From Phormidesmis priestleyi (lineage in GTDB: Bacteria; Cyanobacteriota; Cyanobacteriia; Phormidesmidales; Phormidesmidaceae): a stretch of 18,888 bases of DNA. Under the pieces are notes generated by a model. The model made no database searches. It was given only the letters and a program-made list of their open reading frames with translations, and was not told the origin of the DNA. The translations under genes and the position numbers were made by a program. The stretch is taken from contig QBMP01000005.1 of NCBI GenBank assembly GCA_003242115.1, forward strand, positions 1 through 18,888, written 5' to 3'. Below, piece after piece: positions 7,662 through 14,478 of the stretch (position 1 is the first letter of the stretch; each line of letters begins with the position of its first letter).

Positions 7662-8309
7662 ATGGCCGCAGATTCTTTATTTGAGCAGCTCAAGCATCCC
7701 AACCCGCAAATGCGTCAGCGGGCTCTAGCCGCAATCGTCGAAAACCGCAATGAAAATACGATTGCTCTGCTGCTGGCAGCGCTCGGCGAAGAAGATGTGG
7801 TGTATCGTCGCGCTGCGGTCAAAACCTTGGGCGCTATTGGCATGGAAGCGATTCCGGCTGTTGTTGAGCAAATGTTGCACAGTGAGAATGACACCGTAAG
7901 AGCGAGTTGCGCTAAGGCAATGGCTCAAATCGCGGTCAGTCACCCCAATGCATCCTTTCCGGTAGAAGGCATTGAGGCGTTGCGCAAAGCGATGGCAGAT
8001 CCGTATCCGGTGGTGCAAATTGCGGCCGTGATGTCGCTCGGTGAAATTGGGATGCCCGCCGTCGAGACGCTGCTAGAAACGCTAAAAACAACCGATAATG
8101 TAGCGATCGCGCTAACCATCACCAACACCTTAGGCTCTATCGGTGACCCGCGCGCCGTCAATGTTTTACGCGATCTTATTCAAGATCACTCAGTCGATAG
8201 CTATGTCAGAGAAACCGCCGAAAGCGCTTTACCGAGGCTAGAGCAGATGCTGTTAACAAACACAGTCAAAGGCAGTACCCGCGAAAGCGAAAGCTCGTTG
8301 CATAGCTAG
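7662..8309 (+). CDS. cpeZ: HEAT-repeat phycobilin lyase-family protein, probably CpeZ
   Basis: A 215-residue all-helical protein made of HEAT/PBS-lyase repeats: LKHPNPQMRQRALAAIVENR, LGEEDVVYRRAAVKTLGAIG, HSENDTVRASCAKAMAQIA, MADPYPVVQIAAVMSLGEIG and then TITNTLGSIGDPRAVNVL. The family (E/F-type lyases, CpeY/CpeZ, PecE/F, NblB, IaiH) attaches bilins or chaperones their attachment. Length and position directly behind cpeBA point to CpeZ, which in Fremyella lies in a cpeBA-cpeY-cpeZ cluster and supports chromophorylation of phycoerythrin. The usual partner cpeY is absent here. A hairpin and a terminator separate it from cpeA, so expression is probably lower than that of the antenna subunits. 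The C-terminal 20 residues are Ser/Thr-rich and look non-conserved. NblB- or IaiH-like alternatives cannot be excluded without a search. Confidence 0.75.
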   Translation: MAADSLFEQLKHPNPQMRQRALAAIVENRNENTIALLLAALGEEDVVYRRAAVKTLGAIGMEAIPAVVEQMLHSENDTVRASCAKAMAQIAVSHPNASFPVEGIEALRKAMADPYPVVQIAAVMSLGEIGMPAVETLLETLKTTDNVAIALTITNTLGSIGDPRAVNVLRDLIQDHSVDSYVRETAESALPRLEQMLLTNTVKGSTRESESSLHS

Positions 8310-8317
8310 CACGGTAT

Positions 8318-8348
8318 TTGACAAGCGATATGCGTCGTTAGCTACTGT
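8318..8348 (+). promoter_or_regulatory. Possible promoter of the methyltransferase gene
   Basis: A perfect -35 box TTGACA (8318-8323) is followed after 19 bases by TACTGT (8343-8348), which fits TAN3T. The spacer is slightly long. A GTTAGC/GCTAAC dyad (8338-8355) overlaps the -10 region. Confidence 0.3.
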
Positions 8349-8512
8349 GCTAACTATCATGGCAGGTGCGAAAGCAGTATTGAGTTAAACATGGAGCGAT
8401 GAAAAAAAAATTAGCCGTCGATCTGTTACCTGTTGCTGCGCCTTCTCCAGGATTGGGAGTGCTGGGTGCGTTCAATCAATACGCACCTTTGGAAATTTTT
8501 GGAGGCAGTAGA

Positions 8513-9022
8513 GTGACGTATTACACTTGGATAGAAAGCCCATTAGGGCCATTGCTGTTAGTAGGAGATGGGCATAAGCTTACCGGCCTATACCTCAAAG
8601 GCCAAAAGCACTTTCCAACCCAAACCGATAGCTGGCAAGCCTCTGACCAAGACATTCCCTTTGCCCAAACGCAAACGCAGCTTAGCGAATACTTTGCCCA
8701 TCAGCGCCAAAGCTTCGATCTTCCCACCCATGCTCAAGGCACTGACTTTCAGCAGCAAGTTTGGCAGCTTTTACCCCAAATTCCTTTTGGTGAAACCGTT
8801 ACTTACGGCAGCTTAGCTGAAAAAATCGGCCAGCCCGGTGCAGCGAGGGCAGTCGGAGCCGCCAATGGCCGCAATCCGCTTTCAATTATTGTGCCTTGCC
8901 ACCGGGTCATTGCCGCAAATGGACAATTAACTGGCTACGCAGGCGGCGTGGATCGTAAGCAGTGGCTGCTTGCCCATGAGCAAAAGGAGATTATTTCTAG
9001 GTGCGGTAATCCCGCGATTTGA
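8513..9022 (+). CDS. ogt: Methylated-DNA--[protein]-cysteine S-methyltransferase
   Basis: A suicide DNA-repair protein that moves the alkyl group from O6-alkylguanine to its own cysteine. The catalytic motif IVPCHRVI is present with Cys129 (counted from the start chosen). The helix-turn-helix and arginine-finger region ([31 protein letters not shown]) precedes it, and the C-terminal [18 protein letters not shown] follows. I chose GTG 8513, giving 169 residues, because GGAGG stands 7 bases upstream and because family members start near this [11 protein letters not shown]. The frame is open from an ATG at 8399, which would add 38 residues of no recognisable domain. It lacks the Ada N-terminal zinc domain. 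It converges with the pirin gene. Confidence 0.93.
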   Translation: MTYYTWIESPLGPLLLVGDGHKLTGLYLKGQKHFPTQTDSWQASDQDIPFAQTQTQLSEYFAHQRQSFDLPTHAQGTDFQQQVWQLLPQIPFGETVTYGSLAEKIGQPGAARAVGAANGRNPLSIIVPCHRVIAANGQLTGYAGGVDRKQWLLAHEQKEIISRCGNPAI

Positions 9023-9050
9023 TTGCCACACCTAGAGAATTTCACCTTAA

Positions 9051-9083
9051 GTTAACCAGATCAAATTAGTTAGCCAGATCAAA
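9051..9083. repeat. 18-bp tandem duplication across the pirin stop codon
   Basis: GTTAACCAGATCAAA (9051-9065) and GTTAGCCAGATCAAA (9069-9083) repeat with period 18 and one mismatch. Read on the minus strand, the end of the pirin gene reads F-D-L-A-N-stop and then F-D-L-V-N again, so the duplicated block contains the stop codon. Confidence 0.8.
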
Positions 9084-9770
9084 CAACAACACTTCGGCTT
9101 TGTCGCTAACTGCCGACAGCTCTAACGAAGAGAGAGACGCGATCGCGGCCCCATCACCAGCGCTAAGGGGTTCACCATTAAGCACGACCTCGCCACGAGC
9201 GACTTGCAGCCAAGCCTTGCGATCTGCGCTGAGTTCGTATGTCAGTTTTGTATCCGCGCTCAGTGTTGCGGTGTATAAGCTGACATCTTGATGAATCGTC
9301 ACCGAGCCAGCTTGGCCATCGCGTGAGCCGACTAATCGCCACTGATCTTGCCGGTCTGACAGCGCGAAGTGCTTTTGTTCGTAGTCGGGGGCGAGTCCTT
9401 GTGTATCAGGAATGATCCAAATTTGCAGAAAGTGTACAGGATCTGTTTCAGACGCATTCATCTCGCTGTGCGTGACGCCTGTACCTGCACTCATCCGCTG
9501 CACATCGCCAGGACGAATGACTGAGCCTGTGTCCATGCTGTCACGGTGTGCGAGTTCTCCTTCTAATACGTAGGAGATGATTTCCATATCGCGGTGACCG
9601 TGAGTGCCAAAACCAGCGCCTGCAATGACGCGATCATCGTTGATGACGCGCAGATCGCTAAAACCCATATGGCGCGGATCTCTGTAGCTGCCAAAAGAGA
9701 AGCTGTGCTGAGAGTTCAACCAATTTAGCTGAGAAGCGCCTCTCTCTTCTGCTTTACGAATGGTGATCAT
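9066..9770 (-). CDS. Pirin family protein (YhaK/YhhW type)
   Basis: A 234-residue bicupin. The N-terminal cupin carries the pirin metal ligands His57, His59, His101 and Glu103 (FGTHGHRDMEIISYVLEGEL and AGTGVTHSEMN). The openings HSFSFGSYRDPRHMGF and VRP-like GDVQRMSAG are hallmarks. Some relatives have quercetin 2,3-dioxygenase activity, but the physiological role of most bacterial pirins is unknown. GGAGG lies 11 bases before the start codon. It is divergently transcribed from a LysR-type regulator, an arrangement that usually means the regulator controls the pirin gene. The stop codon lies in an 18-bp tandem duplication. Confidence 0.95.
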   Translation of the reverse strand: MITIRKAEERGASQLNWLNSQHSFSFGSYRDPRHMGFSDLRVINDDRVIAGAGFGTHGHRDMEIISYVLEGELAHRDSMDTGSVIRPGDVQRMSAGTGVTHSEMNASETDPVHFLQIWIIPDTQGLAPDYEQKHFALSDRQDQWRLVGSRDGQAGSVTIHQDVSLYTATLSADTKLTYELSADRKAWLQVARGEVVLNGEPLSAGDGAAIASLSSLELSAVSDKAEVLLFDLAN

Positions 9771-10003
9771 GAGTGACTTTGCCTCCGTTTTTTAATGGCT
9801 CTTTTCTAGGCTTTTTCTCTGGATTTTTTCTCTGGTTTTTTCCCGATGAAACAGCTCATGAAAAAAGCTTTTTGACTTGCTTTTTGACTTGCTTTTATTA
9901 TGTATTGAATCTAATAAAATAACAATAGTCTATTTAATATACACATTGACTCTATTTTGAATACAATGGCAGCAGTTATTACTCGATAAAAAGCAGCGTT
10001 GCT
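9771..10003. promoter_or_regulatory. Divergent control region between pirin and LysR genes
   Basis: An AT-rich region of 233 bases. On the minus strand TTGTTA (9925-9920) and CATAAT (9902-9897) lie 17 bases apart and could drive the pirin gene. TACAAT (9962-9967) could be the -10 for the LysR gene, but no good -35 pairs with it. An imperfect dyad AATAGTC...GACTCTATT lies between the two and could be the regulator site. Two tandem duplications also lie here: TTTTTCTCTGG twice (9812-9835, period 13) and GCTTTTTGACTT twice plus a partial third copy (9867-9897, period 12). Confidence 0.4.
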
Positions 10004-10909
10004 ATGGATAAATTAGAGAGTATGCGGGCCTTTACGGAAGTCGTAAATCACGGCGGTTTTGCGGCGGCTGGGCGGCAAATGGGACTGTCGCGCTCGGTGG
10101 TGAATAAGCTAGTAGCGCAGCTAGAGGCCGATCTGGATGTGCAGCTGTTGCAGCGTACGACTCGGATGGTGAGCCCAACGGACATGGGCAGGGCGTATTA
10201 CAGCCGCTGTGTGGACATTTTGGCGGAGGTGGCGGCGGCAGATGTGGCGGTGAGCCAACTGCGAGATCAGCCCAAAGGATCGCTGCGAATTAATGCGCCG
10301 ATGTCGTTTGGCACCCTGCATTTGGCAGAAGCACTAGCTCACTTCATGACTCAATATCCTGACATTCAAGTTCAGCTCACCTTGAGCGATCGCTTCATCG
10401 ATCTCATAGAAGAAGGCTTTGATGTGACCCTGCGGATTGCCGAAACCATAGACGAAACGCTGGTCACCAAAACCCTAGCGCCCATTCATCGAGTGATTTG
10501 CGCCTCGCCTAGCTATCTCGAAAAGCATGGCACCCCCGTGCATCCAAACGAATTGAGTCAGCACGACTGCCTAAAGTACGGGCAAATCGCGACCAACAGC
10601 CAGTGGCAGCTCAAAGACTCGCAAGGCAAACTGCTAAACGTGAAGCTGCGCTGTAAGGGCTATTCCAATAATGGCGAAGTTTTAAAAGCGCAGGCGCTAG
10701 CAGGCGTTGGAATTACTTTACTGCCTACTTTTATTTTGGGTGAGGCTCTCAAAACGGGGCAGCTCATCACAATATTGCCTGACTACCGCCCGTCTTCTTT
10801 ATGCGCTTATTTGGGCTATGCAACCAATCGCCATCTTTCGACGAAGGTAAGGCTGCTCTCGGCTTTTTTACAAGATTGGTTTAAACAGCCGACGAGCTGG
10901 GAAAGTTGA
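10004..10909 (+). CDS. LysR-family transcriptional regulator
   Basis: A 301-residue LysR protein, normal length. Residues 1-60 form the winged helix-turn-helix (MDKLESMRAFTEVVNHGGFAAAGRQMGLSRSVVNKLVAQLEADLDVQLLQRTTRMVSPTDMG, split here as start, HTH and wing). Residues about 90-295 are the type 2 periplasmic-binding-like effector domain (GSLRINAPMSFG, FDVTLRIAETID, GITLLPTFIL). The sequence resembles the CrgA/AaeR-like branch that often sits next to pirin or other redox genes. It is transcribed divergently from the pirin gene across a 233-base control region, so it probably regulates that gene and itself. The effector is unknown. No clear Shine-Dalgarno sequence precedes the ATG. Confidence 0.93.
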   Translation: MDKLESMRAFTEVVNHGGFAAAGRQMGLSRSVVNKLVAQLEADLDVQLLQRTTRMVSPTDMGRAYYSRCVDILAEVAAADVAVSQLRDQPKGSLRINAPMSFGTLHLAEALAHFMTQYPDIQVQLTLSDRFIDLIEEGFDVTLRIAETIDETLVTKTLAPIHRVICASPSYLEKHGTPVHPNELSQHDCLKYGQIATNSQWQLKDSQGKLLNVKLRCKGYSNNGEVLKAQALAGVGITLLPTFILGEALKTGQLITILPDYRPSSLCAYLGYATNRHLSTKVRLLSAFLQDWFKQPTSWES

Positions 10910-10944
10910 GGAGCGATTGAAAAAGCGCGGAGGCAGGGCTTGGA

Positions 10945-11352
10945 TTAGGTGGAAACAGAAACTGAGGAGGTGTCGGACTGTTTTCCTTTGGTTTTAGCGA
11001 GCTGCTCAGAAACTGCGGCGACTTCTTCTAGTCGGGCAGATTCTTGGGCTGCTTCGACTGCTGCTTCGACTGCTGCTTCGACTGGGGATTCAGGGCCGAT
11101 TTGCGGCGTAATGTCAGCGCTAACGGTCGTATTGACTGCGGCGCTGACGTCAGCATCAACTTCCGTGACGCCTTCCGTGACATCTTCGGCGGTACTTGCT
11201 GTCTGCGCTAGTGCTAAGGCTTCTGCTTCGAGGTCTTCTTGAATGCGGCGGGTAGCAAAGGAGATAAAGCCAATACTGACGAACCCAGCGCTAAAAAGCA
11301 TCCAGCCTTCCAGCACGTACGTCATAAATTGGTTGAGTTCACTGACAGACAT
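10945..11352 (-). CDS. Hypothetical single-helix membrane protein with an acidic Ala-rich tail
   Basis: I do not recognise this 135-residue protein. It starts MSVSELNQFMTYVLEGWMLF, with a hydrophobic helix at about residues 10-35 (VLEGWMLFSAGFVSIGFISFA), followed by ATRRIQEDLEAEALALAQ. The remaining hundred residues are low-complexity, acidic and rich in Ala, Val, Thr and Ser, with a perfect VEAA-VEAA-VEAA repeat from a 12-bp tandem repeat (11051-11084), and end in KTKGKQSDTSSVSVST. This suggests a membrane-anchored protein with a disordered tail facing the cytoplasm. ATG 11352 is preferred over a TTG 18 bases upstream. It is transcribed away from hisB. The composition-based coding case is moderate: the conserved-looking N-terminus is the best evidence. 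Confidence 0.65.
   Translation of the reverse strand: MSVSELNQFMTYVLEGWMLFSAGFVSIGFISFATRRIQEDLEAEALALAQTASTAEDVTEGVTEVDADVSAAVNTTVSADITPQIGPESPVEAAVEAAVEAAQESARLEEVAAVSEQLAKTKGKQSDTSSVSVST
11051..11084. repeat. 12-bp tandem repeat inside the hypothetical gene
   Basis: GCTTCGACTGCT occurs twice in full and once as ten bases (11051-11062, 11063-11074, 11075-11084). It encodes the VEAA repeat on the minus strand and keeps the reading frame. Confidence 0.85.
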
Positions 11353-11600
11353 GAGCGGAAGCCTCACCAAGACTTTTGCAAAGAGCAGCAGCGCAGTGAT
11401 TACAACTGCATGTATTACGACTGCATTAATCGCTTATTATGCTTGCTCTCTGGCTAGGATTCAACTTTATGTAAAGAAGGATGATGCGATCGCACTCTAA
11501 TTTTCTTTATTCTGGCCTCTCTACTCTGGCCTCTACCTAGCCGCTGAAGATCGTACTATTAAAGCATCCCTGTAGCGAATTAATCTTTACCTTATTAGCA
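11353..11600. other. Divergent spacer upstream of hisB
   Basis: No gene seen. The spacer carries a HIP1 site near 11487 and a 10-bp direct repeat TCTGGCCTCT at 11511-11520 and 11525-11534 (period 14). Promoters for the hypothetical gene and for hisB must lie here; I cannot place them. Confidence 0.5.
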
Positions 11601-12275
11601 ATGGTTTCTAGCATTTCTCGACTCTCTGCTCCTTCTGATCTATCTCCTGAGCCATCTTCTGATCTGGCCCACTCTTCAGCGCCGCCGATAAGAACGGCCT
11701 CAGTGAGCCGCACGACCAAAGAAACCGACGTGCAGGTAACGCTGACGGTAGAGGGTACGGGTCAGTGCGTGGCCGATACCGGCATTCCTTTTTTAGACCA
11801 TATGCTGCATCAAATTGCTTCACATGGGCTGTTTGATTTGGAAGTGCGGGCGACGGGCGATATCGAAATCGACGATCACCACACGAATGAAGATGTGGGC
11901 ATTACGTTAGGCATGGCGCTGCGTGAGGCATTGGGCGATCGCAAAGGCATTACCCGATTTGGACACTTTGTTGCGCCACTAGACGAAGCGCTCGTGCAGA
12001 TTTCTCTCGACTTTTCTGGTCGGCCTCATCTCAGCTACGGCCTCACTATTCCAACGCAGCGCGTTGGCACCTACGACACTCAGCTCGTGCGCGAGTTTTT
12101 TGTGGCGATTATCAACCACGCCCAAATGACGCTGCACATCCGTCAGCTTGATGGCCTGAACTCTCACCACATTATTGAAGCGACCTTCAAAGCCTTCGCG
12201 CGGGCTATGCGCATGGCCACCGAGATTGATCCGCGCCGAGCAGGTACAATTCCTAGCTCTAAAGGCGTGCTTTAG
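11601..12275 (+). CDS. hisB: Imidazoleglycerol-phosphate dehydratase
   Basis: Sixth step of histidine biosynthesis: dehydrates imidazoleglycerol phosphate to imidazoleacetol phosphate. The manganese-binding repeats of the family are visible: [26 protein letters not shown], a central [16 protein letters not shown], and [16 protein letters not shown] near the C-terminus, ending [12 protein letters not shown]. At 224 residues it is slightly longer than usual because about 28 Ser/Pro-rich residues precede the conserved [14 protein letters not shown]. The start could therefore be internal, but no in-frame ATG lies between the two. It is a stand-alone dehydratase without the phosphatase domain of E. 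coli HisB, as expected in cyanobacteria. No other his gene is adjacent. Confidence 0.96.
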   Translation: MVSSISRLSAPSDLSPEPSSDLAHSSAPPIRTASVSRTTKETDVQVTLTVEGTGQCVADTGIPFLDHMLHQIASHGLFDLEVRATGDIEIDDHHTNEDVGITLGMALREALGDRKGITRFGHFVAPLDEALVQISLDFSGRPHLSYGLTIPTQRVGTYDTQLVREFFVAIINHAQMTLHIRQLDGLNSHHIIEATFKAFARAMRMATEIDPRRAGTIPSSKGVL

Positions 12276-12334
12276 TAACAAAAAGCCTATACTGAGTTCT
12301 TCGCTAAGTCCTTGTCGCTGCTGTGGGTTAGCCG

Positions 12335-13243
12335 ATGCTGAAGCCTCGTTACACCATTCGACTGATGACTCGTCAGGATCTAGATCTTGCGATCGACTGG
12401 GCGGCGGCGGAAGGTTGGAACCCTGGCTTGCAAGATGCAGACTGTTTTTATGCCGCTGATGCCGATGGCTTTTTGATGGGTTGGCTAGCGGGTCAGCCGA
12501 TTGCCGCAATTTCGGTGGTTAAATATGGCGATCGCTTCGGCTTTTTGGGGTTCTACATCGTCCGGCCAGAATTTCGTGGGCAGGGGTACGGCTGGCAGCT
12601 TTGGCAGGCAGGACTAGCGACTTTGTCAGGCCGCAATATTGGGCTCGATGGCGTTGTTGCTCAGCAAGAGAACTATGTACGCTCAGGGTTTACGCTAGCC
12701 CATCGCAATATTCGCTACAGCGGCAGACGGTTGGATTCACTATCTTTAGATTTACTGTCTCTAGGGTCAGACGCTGCTACAGATCATTCAGTTGTCTCAC
12801 TCGCTTCAGACCCCTCTTCAATGCCCCCTTCAATTCTCATAGAGCAAGTCATTGCCTATGACCAAGCCTTTTTTCCTGCGCTGCGCGCTGCCTTTATGCG
12901 CTGTTGGCTGACGCGATCGCAGCGCTACGCGGTCGGCATTTTGCACGATTCCCAAATAGCGGGCTATGGCGTCATTCGCCCCTGCCGTGAGGGCTATAAA
13001 GTAGGGCCTTTATTGGCTGATACGCCCCAGTTTGCCGCTGCTATTTTTCGGGTGCTACAGGCTCATCTACCCATCGGCAGCGAGTTTTATCTCGATGTAC
13101 CGGCGGTAAATGCTGAGGCGATTGCCCTAGCTGAGAGTTACGCCATGACGCCCGTTTTTGAGACCGCTAGAATGTATACTCAGTCAGCCCCTAAGCTACC
13201 TTTAGAGCGTACATTTGGAATCACTACATTTGAACTGGGCTAA
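12335..13243 (+). CDS. GNAT family N-acetyltransferase with second C-terminal GNAT-like domain
   Basis: A 302-residue protein. Residues about 6-135 are a GNAT fold: YTIRLMTRQDLDLAIDWAAAEGW, then a motif-A acetyl-CoA loop VRPEFRGQGYGWQLW, and NYVRSGFTLAHRNIRYSG. After a Ser-rich linker (about 145-165) residues 170-300 look like the diverged second GNAT domain (acetyltransferase 18 type) that follows in YitH-like proteins: IAYDQAFFPALRAAFMRCWL, GILHDSQIAGYGVIRPCREGYKVGPLLAD. Substrate unknown; relatives acetylate small amines or protein N-termini. The next gene starts on the base after the stop codon and also encodes a GNAT enzyme, so the two are translationally coupled. Confidence 0.9.
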   Translation: MLKPRYTIRLMTRQDLDLAIDWAAAEGWNPGLQDADCFYAADADGFLMGWLAGQPIAAISVVKYGDRFGFLGFYIVRPEFRGQGYGWQLWQAGLATLSGRNIGLDGVVAQQENYVRSGFTLAHRNIRYSGRRLDSLSLDLLSLGSDAATDHSVVSLASDPSSMPPSILIEQVIAYDQAFFPALRAAFMRCWLTRSQRYAVGILHDSQIAGYGVIRPCREGYKVGPLLADTPQFAAAIFRVLQAHLPIGSEFYLDVPAVNAEAIALAESYAMTPVFETARMYTQSAPKLPLERTFGITTFELG

Positions 13244-13744
13244 ATGAGCGCGATCGCCTTCATTCCTATTGATTTAGAAAGCACCGCCGAACTATGCATT
13301 TGCTTTCGGCGCGACGCTATGGCAGAAAGCTTTGCAGGTGGCGCAGAACGCTTTGATCTAGCCAGCGGCGACAACCATCAGCAGTATCTCGACTGGCTAC
13401 AGCAGCGCCTTCAAGAATTTCCCGAAGGCTGCGTTCACATGCTAGAAGGCAATAGCATCGTCGGCCAAATAGAAATGCAGCTCACTGGCCAGCAATCTTT
13501 AGCCTATCTCAATATGCTTTATCTAGTCCCCGCAGCCAGAGGTCGAGGCTTAGGCAATCAGCTTCACGACTACATTATCCAAATATTTCAGCAGGTGGGC
13601 GTCGTCAAAGCCCAGCTTTCTGTCAGTCCCACTAACCAGCGAGCCTTAGCCTTTTATAAAAAGCACCACTGGCAAGATTTAGGCCCGCGCCCAGAAGATC
13701 CAGAGTTACATCTGATGGATCTTACGGTAGGCGATTGGGCTTAA
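13244..13744 (+). CDS. GNAT family N-acetyltransferase
   Basis: A 166-residue single-domain acetyltransferase. The acetyl-CoA motif is LYLVPAARGRGLGNQLHDY; the following LSVSPTNQRALAFYKKHHWQDLGP is the usual motif B. Its ATG immediately follows the TAA of the upstream GNAT gene, so the pair forms an operon. The last 23 bases overlap the 3' end of the DUF2726 remnant on the other strand. The acceptor substrate cannot be told from the sequence. Confidence 0.92.
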   Translation: MSAIAFIPIDLESTAELCICFRRDAMAESFAGGAERFDLASGDNHQQYLDWLQQRLQEFPEGCVHMLEGNSIVGQIEMQLTGQQSLAYLNMLYLVPAARGRGLGNQLHDYIIQIFQQVGVVKAQLSVSPTNQRALAFYKKHHWQDLGPRPEDPELHLMDLTVGDWA

Positions 13745-14108
13745 CCAGCGCACTTCTGATATCTTCGACGATATATCGCGGCTTTACCCAAAATTCTAAA
13801 AGCTGCAAGTTCGCGCTTTTACAGGCTGCTTTTAAAAACTGATCTCTCTTTAATCGGTTAGGCTGGTGATGAGATTTATCTTGTAGCTCTATCACAGCAC
13901 AAATAGACAATGTATCTTTGTCGCAAACAACATAGTCAAAGTGTTTTGCAGAAATGCGGTTAAAAGCTGTTTGCCACCGTGACTTAGATAGCCCTGCCGC
14001 TGGCTGAAGGACATCTGCCACCCGGACTTTCCCAAAAACTAACTGATTGTCGGAAATGGCCTCAGAAAGAGCAGTGTAAAATGGCTCATAGAGATAGACA
14101 ACGTTAGG
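13722..14108 (-). pseudogene. DUF2726 (nuclease-like) protein, 5'-truncated remnant
   Basis: The minus-strand frame from 14108 down to the stop at 13722 encodes 128 residues of a DUF2726 domain: FGKVRVADVLQPAAGLSKSRW, QTAFNRISAKHFDYVVCDKD, AVIELQDKSHHQPNRLKRDQFLKAACKSA and LLEFWVKPRY. DUF2726 resembles restriction-endonuclease-like folds; the ELQDKSHHQ segment would be its core. An in-frame TAG at 14109-14111 blocks extension upstream, and there is no ATG, GTG or TTG before GTG 14021, although the preceding residues (EPFYTALSEAISDNQLVFGKVR) still match the family. So the conserved N-terminal start is lost. A short product from GTG 14021 (99 residues) is possible but would lack the first strand. 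It overlaps the GNAT gene tail-to-tail by 23 bases. Confidence 0.7.
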
Positions 14109-14138
14109 CTACCCAAAACTATATAAGCGATGCTTTGA

Positions 14139-14435
14139 AATAAAGCGCTAGCTGACTGGTGCGATCAACTGGTGCGATCGCACACCCATGTTTTCAGACT
14201 CTCCTGGACAGCTATGCACGCGATTGAGCCGGGTGGCCTGCTCAATGGCGATGCTAGCGAGAGCTTGAGACGCGATGATGCTCAAATCATTGTTACCCTC
14301 ACTGGATTTGATGAAACCCTAGCATGGACGAAACCCTCAGCTATATTTTTGAATCCTGTTATTCGTCTCTGTAGCTTCCAATCTCTATACGACGATAGAC
14401 TCCCTAACTTCAAAAATTCGATACTACAAAGGTAG
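14139..14435 (+). pseudogene. Inward-rectifier K+ channel (KirBac-like) C-terminal fragment
   Basis: The recognisable part is about 54 residues (14169-14330): LVRSHTHVFRLSWTAMHAIE, then GGLLNGDASESLRRDDAQIIVTLTGFDET. This follows the Kir cytoplasmic-domain pattern F-LSWT-MH-ID, a P/GL-G-ESL loop, and AEIIV-LTG-DET. No pore helix, selectivity filter or membrane segment is present, and homology ends after DETLAW. The GA(T/C)GAAACCCT block is duplicated at 14310-14320 and 14327-14337 (period 17), which shifts the frame, and a 13-bp duplication (ACTGGTGCGATC, 14155-14179) sits at the 5' edge. I therefore read it as a gene relic, not an expressed protein. The family call comes from pattern recognition and needs a search. 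Confidence 0.55.
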
Positions 14436-14478
14436 GCGGTTTTGACTCGCTTTGCCCTGATTTTTGGAAGTCTTTTGT

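Noticed and set aside
9867-9897. CRISPR-like repeat array
   Set aside because: The 12-bp units are directly adjacent with no spacers; it is a simple tandem duplication.
12175-12459. 94-residue plus-strand ORF between hisB and the GNAT gene
   Set aside because: It overlaps both real genes out of frame and has no recognisable domain.
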